Assembly (NCBI GenBank): GCA_030607765.1
Contig: JAUWJJ010000115.1
Coordinates: forward strand, 1-5,099
Origin: Candidatus Aerophobota bacterium
Lineage (GTDB): Bacteria; Aerophobota; Aerophobia; Aerophobales; B3-G15
Direction of reading: 5' to 3'
Length of the DNA stretch: 5,099 nt
Numbering within the stretch: the stretch's first letter is position 1; the number at the start of each line of letters is the position of its first letter. The position numbers and the translations under genes were made by a program. Shown here piece by piece: positions 1 to 4,409 of the stretch. The notes beneath the pieces were generated by a model, which was not told where the DNA came from, did not search any database, and saw nothing but the letters and a program-made list of their open reading frames with translations.

Positions 1-90
1 CAGGTCTTTAGACCTGACAATAGGCAGACCTAAAGGTCTGCACTACATCTTGATAAATTTAGGCAGACCCAAAAAGTCTGTACTACATTG
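1..90. repeat. Cluster of three short palindromic repeats
   Basis: Three hairpin-forming units lie in a row. The first is CAGGTC-TTTA-GACCTG (1-16), the second GCAGACC-TAAA-GGTCTGC (24-41), and the third a decayed GCAGAC/GTCTGT arm pair (63-68 and 76-81). Units two and three share the flanks TAGGCAGACC (21-30 and 60-69) and ACTACAT (42-48 and 82-88), giving a period of 39-40 bases. This looks like a REP/BIME-type intergenic repeat, cut by the window edge. It lies downstream of the leftward tRNA gene, so the hairpins could help end or protect that transcript, but there is no clear T-tract. No coding frame is evident. Confidence 0.8.
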
Positions 91-95
91 TTAGC

Positions 96-116
96 TTTTA
101 GGAAAACTTACCTATT
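96..116 (+). repeat. 21-bp repeat, left copy (inverted relative to 3705-3725)
   Basis: This 21-base stretch is the exact reverse complement of 3705-3725. Its core TAGGAAAACTTACCTA is itself an imperfect dyad (TAGG..AA...TT..CCTA). The match stops sharply on both sides. It lies just beyond the 3' end of the leftward tRNA-Leu. It could be a dispersed repeat, a protein-binding site or the border of a mobile or invertible segment. No transposase or recombinase is present in the window. Confidence 0.75.
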
Positions 117-129
117 GCACTTATTTAGG

Positions 130-214
130 TGGTGCGAGAGGCGGGATTTGAACCCGCATGAGTTTCCCCACTAGATCCTAAATCTAGCGCGTCTGCCAAT
201 TCCGCCACCCTCGC
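130..214 (-). tRNA. tRNA-Leu (anticodon UAG), CCA encoded
   Basis: Read on the minus strand, the acceptor arms GCGAGGG (208-214) and CTCTCGC (134-140) pair with one G-U. They are followed by discriminator A (133) and an encoded CCA (130-132). The anticodon stem CTAGA/TCTAG holds the loop TTTAGGA, so the anticodon is UAG (178-180), reading CUA and by wobble other CUN leucine codons. The T arm GCGGG-TTCAAAT-CCCGC is perfect. The long variable arm gives a total of 85 nt including CCA, as expected for a class II leucine tRNA. All canonical parts are present, so it should be functional. It is a single gene with its own promoter rather than part of a tRNA cluster in this window. Confidence 0.96.
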
Positions 215-231
215 CTTTTATTAGAATTATC

Positions 232-259
232 ATTATACTAAAAATTTATCATAATGCAA
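232..259 (-). promoter_or_regulatory. Promoter of tRNA-Leu
   Basis: On the minus strand TTGCAT (254-259) is followed after 16 nt by a consensus TATAAT (232-237). Transcription would start near 225, about ten bases before the mature tRNA 5' end at 214, a typical layout for a tRNA promoter. Confidence 0.7.
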
Positions 260-285
260 CTGACCCATTCTCTTCTTCTCTTCCA

Positions 286-315
286 TTGACTTTTTTTTGC
301 ATAATATTGTATAAT
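286..315 (+). promoter_or_regulatory. Sigma-70 promoter of the fumarase operon
   Basis: TTGACT (286-291) and a consensus TATAAT (310-315) are separated by 18 nt. The predicted start near 322 leaves a leader of about 115 nt before the fumarase alpha start at 439. It lies back to back with the tRNA promoter (232-259), so the two units diverge from this gap. No obvious operator dyad was seen around it. Confidence 0.7.
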
Positions 316-348
316 ATATACAGTATTAATAATAAGAGAAAAACGGGT

Positions 349-438
349 ATGGAGGAGAAAATAAGAAATCGTTGCAATTTAAGCAAAGAGGTATATAAAG
401 CGATTAAAAAACCTGCAGTAGGGCAAGGAGATAAATAA
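349..438 (+). CDS. Possible 29-residue leader peptide or small protein
   Basis: An ATG at 349 opens a 29-codon frame (MEEKIRNRCNLSKEVY...) whose TAA at 436-438 directly abuts the ATG of the fumarase alpha gene. It is Lys/Glu-rich with one cysteine and has no membrane segment or signal peptide. I recognise no family. The upstream AAGAGA (333-338) is only a weak ribosome site, and the fumarase gene has its own AAGGAG (425-430) inside this frame. The stop-start contact would suit translational coupling, and the position between promoter and first enzyme gene would suit a leader. A frame this short can easily arise by chance. Confidence 0.25.
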   Translation: MEEKIRNRCNLSKEVYKAIKKPAVGQGDK

Positions 439-1284
439 ATGCGTGAGATACAGGCACAGAAGATTAAAAATAAGGTTAAAGAGCTATTCTTAAGAGCAAA
501 TTACCATATTGGAGAAGATGTTTTGGCGGCATTAAAAAAAGCACGAGAAAAAGAAGTTTCAAAAACTGCTCGCTTGGTTCTCGACATGCTAATAGAGAAT
601 CACAGGATAGCCGCTGAGGAAGAAATTGCTATCTGTCAGGATACAGGTTTGGCTGTCTTATATGTGGAAGTGGGCCAGGAGATTCATATTGCAGAGGGAA
701 ATTTCCAGGAAGCTGTTAATGAAGGAGTTAGACAAGCCTATGTGGAAGGGTATCTAAGGAAATCTGCCGTAAATGATCCTGTATTTGCACGAAAAAATAC
801 GAAAACAAATACCCCGGCAATTATATACACCGATATTGTTCCCGGAGATAAGATTAAATTTATGGTTATCCCTAAGGGATTTGGCAGTGAAAATATGAGT
901 GCATTAGCTATGATGAAACCTGCTGAAGGAGCAGGAGGAATTGAAGATTTTGTGGTAGATACTGTAAGGAAAGCTGGTCCTAATCCCTGTCCACCCACTA
1001 TAGTAGGCGTGGGCATTGGAGGAACTGCGGATAAGGCTTTTGTTATCGCCAAAAAGGCGCTTCTTCGTGGAGTTGGAGAATACAATAAGGATAAACGATA
1101 TGCCCGGATGGAAAAGGAGATTTTAGAACAGATAAACAATTTAGGAATTGGACCTGCAGGTTTGGGTGGAAGAACTACAGCGCTGGCAGTAAATATTGAG
1201 TATACTCCTACGCATATTGCTGGTATGCCGGTGGCGGTAAATGTCTGCTGTCATGCATCTCGTCATGCTGAAGGGATTTTGTAA
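439..1284 (+). CDS. fumA: Class I fumarate hydratase (or related hydro-lyase), alpha subunit
   Basis: This is the N-terminal-type subunit of a two-subunit, oxygen-sensitive [4Fe-4S] class I fumarase. The enzyme interconverts fumarate and L-malate in the cytoplasm (TCA cycle or reductive branch). The 281 residues match the usual length. Family hallmarks are ICQDTG with Cys66, KGFGSENMS (146-154), NPCPPTIVGVGIGGTAD with Cys184 (182-198), GPAGLGGRTTALAV (238-251) and a C-terminal VNVCCHASRHAEG with Cys270/271. Cys66, Cys184 and one of Cys270/271 are the expected cluster ligands. The start is set by AAGGAG (425-430), 8 nt upstream. The beta subunit follows after 14 nt, and the two should form one active complex. 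Sequence alone cannot separate fumarase from L(+)-tartrate dehydratase, which has the same architecture; fumarase is the default. Confidence 0.93.
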   Translation: MREIQAQKIKNKVKELFLRANYHIGEDVLAALKKAREKEVSKTARLVLDMLIENHRIAAEEEIAICQDTGLAVLYVEVGQEIHIAEGNFQEAVNEGVRQAYVEGYLRKSAVNDPVFARKNTKTNTPAIIYTDIVPGDKIKFMVIPKGFGSENMSALAMMKPAEGAGGIEDFVVDTVRKAGPNPCPPTIVGVGIGGTADKAFVIAKKALLRGVGEYNKDKRYARMEKEILEQINNLGIGPAGLGGRTTALAVNIEYTPTHIAGMPVAVNVCCHASRHAEGIL

Positions 1285-1298
1285 AGGAGGATTTATCA

Positions 1299-1886
1299 AT
1301 GACAAAAACTGTAAAAGTTGTTACTCCTTTAACGGATAAGGCGGTTTCTAATTTGAAAGCAGGGGATATGGTAAACATTACGGGTTATATATATACTGGT
1401 AGAGACGCAGCTCATAAACGCTTATTTTCTCTTCTGGAAAAAGGGGAAAAACTACCCATTGAGATTAAGAATCAGATTATTTACTATGTTGGTCCAGCTC
1501 CTGCCAAACCTGGTTACGCTTGTGGTTCTGCTGGCCCCACTACAAGTTATCGTATGGATCACTATACTCCAGCGCTCCTAAGTAGAGGACTCAAAGGTAT
1601 GATTGGGAAGGGACTGCGTTCTAAGGAGGTAATTGAGAGTATGAAGAAGAACAACGCCGTCTATTTTCATGCTGTTGGGGGAGCAGGAGCTCTAATTGCT
1701 AAAAGTATAAAGAAATCCGAGGTTGTAGCTTATGAAGATTTAGGCACAGAGGCTATTCATCGCTGCTATGCAGAGGATTTTCCAGCAATTGTGGTAATAG
1801 ATTCGAGGGGAAATAATTTATATGAAACTGAACCGCCAAAATATGCAAGATGTTTGAGGGAGAAAAGGAGGAAAAAAGATGCTTGA
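1299..1886 (+). CDS. fumB: Class I fumarate hydratase (or related hydro-lyase), beta subunit
   Basis: This is the C-terminal-domain subunit of the split class I fumarase. It supplies much of the substrate-binding swivelling domain to the complex with the alpha subunit. The 195 residues are normal for the stand-alone form. Recognisable segments are the N-terminal TPLTDKAVSNLKAGD (9-23), GYIYTGRDAAHKR (29-41), the signature GSAGPTTSYRMD (76-87), GGAGAL (127-132) and FPAIVVIDSRGNN (161-173). The start is supported by AAAGGAGG (1283-1290), 8 nt upstream. The last 8 nt overlap the start of the sugar isomerase gene, whose ribosome site lies inside this coding region, so translation is probably coupled. 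The very basic tail (REKRRKKDA) partly reflects that embedded AAGGAGG. The same fumarase/tartrate-dehydratase ambiguity applies. Confidence 0.93.
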   Translation: MTKTVKVVTPLTDKAVSNLKAGDMVNITGYIYTGRDAAHKRLFSLLEKGEKLPIEIKNQIIYYVGPAPAKPGYACGSAGPTTSYRMDHYTPALLSRGLKGMIGKGLRSKEVIESMKKNNAVYFHAVGGAGALIAKSIKKSEVVAYEDLGTEAIHRCYAEDFPAIVVIDSRGNNLYETEPPKYARCLREKRRKKDA

Positions 1887-2859
1887 TAAAGTGAAAAAAT
1901 ACTCGGTTGGAATATGGGCCCTAAAAGGATGTGCAGATCGATTCGTTCCCGGAGGGTATGAAGAGGGTTTTCTCTCTACAGAGGATGCTATTAAAAGGGC
2001 TGCTAAAATTAAAGGGATAAAGGCTTTAGAATTTATGTCTTCTGATTTTGATGACTCGCCGGAGAAAATTAACTCTCTTTTAAAAGAGAACAATCTTCAG
2101 GTTGCAGGTACTGCGGTAAATATTTTTTCTTCTCCGAAATGGAAATTAGGTTCTTTGTCTAATCAGGATGAGAAGCTACGCAGGGAGGCTATTGAAGAAG
2201 TCCAAAGGACAGTAAAGATCTCCAATGATCTGGGGTGTAATGATATAACTTTGTGGCTGGGATCAGATGGATTTGATTATCCCTTTCAGGCGGACTACCA
2301 AAAACAGTGGACCCTTCTTTTTGAAGAGATAAGAAAACTGGCAGAGAAGTTTCCCAACAAAAGATTTGCTCTGGAATACAAGCTAAAAGAGCCAAGAAAG
2401 TATCTTTTTGTCTCCTCCGCGATGAAGGCTTTATGGCTTACCAAAAAAATCGGGAAAGATAACGTAGGAGTTTTGGTGGATTTTGGTCATGCCCTTATGG
2501 GTAAGGAAAATCCTGCAGAGGTTATCTGGATTTAAAATGAGGAAAAGCGGCTCTTTGGTATCCACTTTAATGATGCCTACAGGGAATGGGATGATGATCT
2601 TATTGCAGGATCAGTAAATATATGGGATAACTTGGAATTTATCTGGTATCTGGACAAGATAGGATATGAGGGATGGCTCTCTTTTGATATCTTTCCTTTC
2701 AGAATGGATGCATCCGAGGCTGTAAAGCTGTGCATTAGAAATACCGAAAACTTGATAAAACTGGCAACAAAAATCGATAAACAAGAACTTGCTGAGGCTC
2801 AAAAAAGTATGAGAGCAGAAAAAACTCTTTCTATTATTCAGAAAGTTTTGGAAGATTAA
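1879..2859 (+). pseudogene. TIM-barrel sugar isomerase/epimerase, interrupted by an in-frame TAA
   Basis: The full 326-codon frame belongs to the xylose-isomerase-like TIM-barrel superfamily (sugar phosphate isomerase/epimerase, L-rhamnose-isomerase-like branch). These are cytoplasmic, divalent-metal enzymes acting on sugars. The conserved order is TLWLGSDGFDYPFQADYQ (124-141), ALEYKLKEPR with Glu166, VDFGHA with Asp201 and His204, IHFNDAYREWDDD with His229, then GWLSFDIFPFR with Asp270. Glu166, Asp201, His229 and Asp270 fit the usual four metal ligands. Codon 219 is TAA (2533-2535), yet the same frame continues with strongly conserved sequence to the natural TAA at 2857-2859. A product ending at residue 218 would lack two ligands and should be inactive. 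AAGGAGG (1865-1871) supports the start. No in-frame ATG follows the stop until codon 276, and no good ribosome site was seen. It could be a recent nonsense mutation, a base-call error or readthrough. The exact sugar substrate is unknown. Confidence 0.8.
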
Positions 2860-2876
2860 TTTTAAAATGTTAATTA

Positions 2877-3178
2877 AAAATTAAATTTGGCTACAAGATA
2901 GTATACCTTTTTTGGTTTAATTTGAAACGGTTCCAGACAGCAAGCAGAATCTAAAATTAAAGAGGAAGAAAATACATTGCCTGCTTCTCATAAGAAGTTA
3001 AGTTCCCTAATCCTGAGTTTTTGAAGTAGGTATAGACTTTTTGGAAACATCTTCTCATCCAAAATTTCCTTTAAATTTGCCTGAAGTTCTTGAGGGGGAA
3101 GAGGGATTTTATATCATATTCAAGGGAAATGAGAAGCTTTTTTATCCTTGGGTCGCTTGTTGAACAAAGTAAGATTCT
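2877..3178 (-). pseudogene. Possible decayed coding remnant, family not recognised
   Basis: On the minus strand one frame is open from 3178 to 3074 (including DPRIKKLLISLEYDIKSLFP). A second is open from 3113 to 2991 (including QELQANLKEILDEKMFPK then SLYLLQKLRIRELNFL). A +1 shift at the five-base C run (plus-strand G run, 3094-3098) would join them. After a TGA at 2988-2990 the second frame stays open to 2877. The joined text has a protein-like mix of Leu, Lys, Glu and Ile and helical periodicity, which suggests a dead gene with a frameshift and a stop. I recognise no family, and an AT-rich gap can yield such stretches by chance. Confidence 0.25.
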
Positions 3179-3191
3179 CTAACGAAGTTCA

Positions 3192-3253
3192 AAACCCCTT
3201 TCAAACTTTCTACGGGGTTTACCCTGTTAGATAGAAAAGCTTATCTAATAGGG
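3192..3253 (-). terminator. Two strong hairpins at the end of the arsR gene
   Basis: Five bases past the arsR stop lies a 12-bp stem with one G-U: CCCTGTTAGATA (3222-3233) pairs with TATCTAATAGGG (3242-3253) around an 8-nt loop. Right after it, AAACCCC (3192-3198) pairs with GGGGTTT (3214-3220), which on the minus strand ends in GGGGTTTT. The place fits transcript termination or 3'-end protection for arsR, but the T-tract is short, so this is not a textbook intrinsic terminator. It might also act on rightward transcripts. Confidence 0.45.
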
Positions 3254-3258
3254 CTTAC

Positions 3259-3549
3259 TTAAAAACGGTGAATTATCTCGCATATTCTTGTTAAAACCAC
3301 AGATATTTCCTGATCAGACAAGGAATAGTAGACATACACCGCTTCTCTTTTTCTTTTTACCCATCCTCTATCTTTAAGGAGACCAAGGTGCTGAGATAAA
3401 TTAGTCTGACTTACTCCAATTTTCTCAGAAAGCTCACTAACACACTTTCTTCCTGCTTCCAGCTCCTCCAAGATTTTTATCCTTACTGGATGGGCTAAAG
3501 CTTTTAAGCATTCGGCTATTTGTTCAAAGTTACTTTCTGTTAAATTCAT
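3259..3549 (-). CDS. ArsR/SmtB-family winged-helix transcriptional repressor
   Basis: This 96-residue cytoplasmic DNA-binding protein has the normal size for the ArsR (HTH_5) family. The N-terminal helix contains LKALAHPVRIKILEEL (15-30), the family's most constant stretch. It is followed by CVSELSEKIGVSQTNLSQHL (36-55), which holds the helix-turn-helix, the recognition helix SQTNLSQHLGLLKDRG, and a beta-wing VKRKREAVYVYYSL (64-77). The classical metal motif ELCVCDL is reduced here to KCVSEL with a single Cys36; other cysteines are Cys14 and Cys90. Arsenic/antimony sensing by that site is therefore doubtful, and the signal is unknown. The gene stands alone, divergent from the TIGR00725/EamA unit, and has a near-consensus promoter with an AT-rich dyad in it, so autoregulation is likely. 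Control of the divergent genes is possible. No metal-efflux gene lies beside it. Confidence 0.92.
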   Translation of the reverse strand: MNLTESNFEQIAECLKALAHPVRIKILEELEAGRKCVSELSEKIGVSQTNLSQHLGLLKDRGWVKRKREAVYVYYSLSDQEISVVLTRICEIIHRF

Positions 3550-3576
3550 TTAACTGCTTTCTTGATTTCTAATATT

Positions 3577-3604
3577 ATTATATTCAAATATTGTAAACTG
3601 TCAA
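3577..3604 (-). promoter_or_regulatory. arsR promoter with candidate operator
   Basis: On the minus strand a perfect TTGACA (3599-3604) and a perfect TATAAT (3577-3582) are 16 nt apart. The dyad ATATT-CA-AATAT (3580-3591) covers the -10 edge and spacer, a good place for a repressor to block RNA polymerase. ArsR-family operators are typically AT-rich dyads of this kind. Binding by the adjacent ArsR is inferred. Confidence 0.7.
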
Positions 3605-3636
3605 CCCCCCTCAAAAAAACCTTATATATTATATAT

Positions 3637-3665
3637 TTGACAGAGCTAACAAAAGATAATATTAT
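3637..3665 (+). promoter_or_regulatory. Divergent rightward promoter
   Basis: A perfect TTGACA (3637-3642) is followed after 17 nt by TATTAT (3660-3665). It would start transcription near 3672, about 220 nt before the TIGR00725 gene at 3895, with the 21-bp repeat and the folded repeat in the leader. ATATTTGA (3633-3640) over its -35 is the exact inverse of TCAAATAT (3584-3591) in the arsR promoter, so one regulator could touch both promoters. Confidence 0.5.
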
Positions 3666-3704
3666 ACTTTTTACAAATGCTTGAAAGAAAAATAAAATTA
3701 AGGT

Positions 3705-3725
3705 AATAGGTAAGTTTTCCTAAAA
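3705..3725 (-). repeat. 21-bp repeat, right copy (inverted relative to 96-116)
   Basis: This is the exact reverse complement of 96-116, with core TAGGTAAGTTTTCCTA. It lies between the rightward promoter at 3637-3665 and the palindromic repeat at 3758-3813, so it would be transcribed as part of that leader. See the left copy for the alternatives. Confidence 0.75.
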
Positions 3726-3740
3726 AATGGAGGGATTGCT

Positions 3741-3813
3741 CATTCGTCATTGCGAGCTGTAGCTTGCCGATTTATCGGCGCACTAAATTCGCCCAATGAA
3801 TTGGGCAGCTACA
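3741..3813. repeat. Folded palindromic intergenic repeat
   Basis: After the lead-in CATTCGTCATTGCGAG, an outer stem TGTAGCT (3758-3764) with AGCTACA (3807-3813) encloses two perfect hairpins. These are GCCGAT-TT-ATCGGC (3766-3779) and GCCCAAT-GA-ATTGGGC (3791-3806), joined by GCACTAAATTC. The result is a three-way-junction or cruciform shape. It looks like a dispersed REP/MITE-like repeat; GTCATTGCGAG-type lead-ins occur in intergenic repeats of many bacteria. The ATG at 3796-3798 lies inside the second hairpin and should not be taken as the start of the next gene. Confidence 0.8.
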
Positions 3814-3894
3814 ATTGCCAGAGAAAACAAGAATTTTAGAAAAGCTAAACTATTACAAATTAAGTGGATTTTAAGAGATAAGGATAATCTAAGA

Positions 3895-4395
3895 ATGAAA
3901 AAATTAATTGTTGTCTCAGGGAGTAGTGGAGGGGATGAGAATCTTACAGAGTTTGCCTTAAAAGCTGCTGAAGAAGTGGGATACTATATTGCCAAAAAAG
4001 GTGGAATTTTGATCTGCGGTGGTAGAGACGGAATTATGGAATCAGCAGCTAAGGGGGCAAAAAGAGGAGGAGGATTAACTATAGGAATCTTGCCTGAGTT
4101 TAAGGAAGAAGCAAATGAATTTATTGATATCGCTATTCCCACTCATCTGGGCCATTTTAGAAATTATATTCTTGTGAGCAGTGCTGATGCAATAATTGGT
4201 ATTGCTGGTAGGTGGGGTACTTTAAATGAGATTTCTCTTGGCCTGAACATTGGCAGGCCTGTCATTGTTTTAAAAGGCAGTGGTGGCTGGGCAGATGTTT
4301 TAAGCAATGAGAAACTGTTGAATGGATTTAAGAGGAAACCTTATATTGCTCAATCAGCAAAAGAGGCAGTTGAGCTCGCCTTTAGCTTAAAATAA
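3895..4395 (+). CDS. TIGR00725/LOG-like Rossmann-fold protein
   Basis: This 166-residue cytoplasmic protein belongs to the SLOG/LOG superfamily, close to TIGR00725. Related LOG proteins are nucleoside 5'-monophosphate phosphoribohydrolases (free base plus ribose phosphate). The N-terminus MKKLIVVSGSSGG starts the Rossmann fold. GGILICGGRDGIMESAAKGA (36-55) is the nucleotide-binding turn, and GLTIGILP (60-67) follows. Arg89 (FRNYILVSSADA) and Glu112 in GRWGTLNE (105-112) align with the Arg and Glu of the LOG active site, although PGG is replaced by AGR. The frame stays open to an upstream ATG at 3796, but that codon lies in the palindromic repeat and the 33 extra residues do not fit the family. 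ATG 3895, with TAAGGA at 3879-3884 (10-nt spacing), is preferred. The EamA gene follows after 14 nt, suggesting co-transcription. The actual substrate is unknown. Confidence 0.85.
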   Translation: MKKLIVVSGSSGGDENLTEFALKAAEEVGYYIAKKGGILICGGRDGIMESAAKGAKRGGGLTIGILPEFKEEANEFIDIAIPTHLGHFRNYILVSSADAIIGIAGRWGTLNEISLGLNIGRPVIVLKGSGGWADVLSNEKLLNGFKRKPYIAQSAKEAVELAFSLK

Positions 4396-4409
4396 TCTAT
4401 CTCAAGAAG

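Larger units (their letters stand above)
2860..3258. other. 399-base gap without an intact gene
   Basis: No intact coding frame is convincing on either strand. The left end is nearly pure A/T and can pair TTAATTTT (2856-2863) with AAAATTAA (2877-2884), but no T-tract follows, so I do not call a terminator for the fumarase operon. The middle holds a possible broken leftward reading frame (2877-3178), a LacI-operator-like dyad (2922-2935) and a small CTTCT/AGAAG hairpin (2984-2997). The right end holds the two hairpins described at 3192-3253. Confidence 0.6.

Noticed and set aside
1..90. CRISPR array
   Set aside because: There are only two or three short palindromic units with AT-rich spacers of about 12 nt and no cas genes.
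96..130. tRNA-associated attachment site
   Set aside because: The 21-bp repeat lies outside the tRNA, its partner is inverted rather than direct, and there is no integrase.
738..1139. 133-codon minus-strand open frame
   Set aside because: It lies wholly inside the well-supported fumarase alpha gene and has no family-like motifs or ribosome site.
1818..2093. 91-codon minus-strand open frame
   Set aside because: It is antisense to the fumB end and isomerase start, whose motifs and ribosome sites are clear.
2189..2395. 68-codon minus-strand open frame
   Set aside because: It is antisense to the conserved isomerase core, with no independent support.
2611..2802. 63-codon minus-strand open frame
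   Set aside because: It is antisense to the conserved C-terminal part of the isomerase.
2632..2859. Separate 75-codon gene starting at TTG 2632
   Set aside because: It is the in-frame 3' part of the interrupted isomerase; TTG 2632 is codon 252 and has no ribosome site.
2921..2935. CcpA cre site
   Set aside because: The dyad resembles a cre box but is one base short and breaks consensus positions; it is kept only as a generic LacI-like dyad.
3796..3894. N-terminal extension of the TIGR00725 protein
   Set aside because: The start codon is inside a palindromic repeat, and the family begins at the MKKLIVVSGS segment encoded from 3895.
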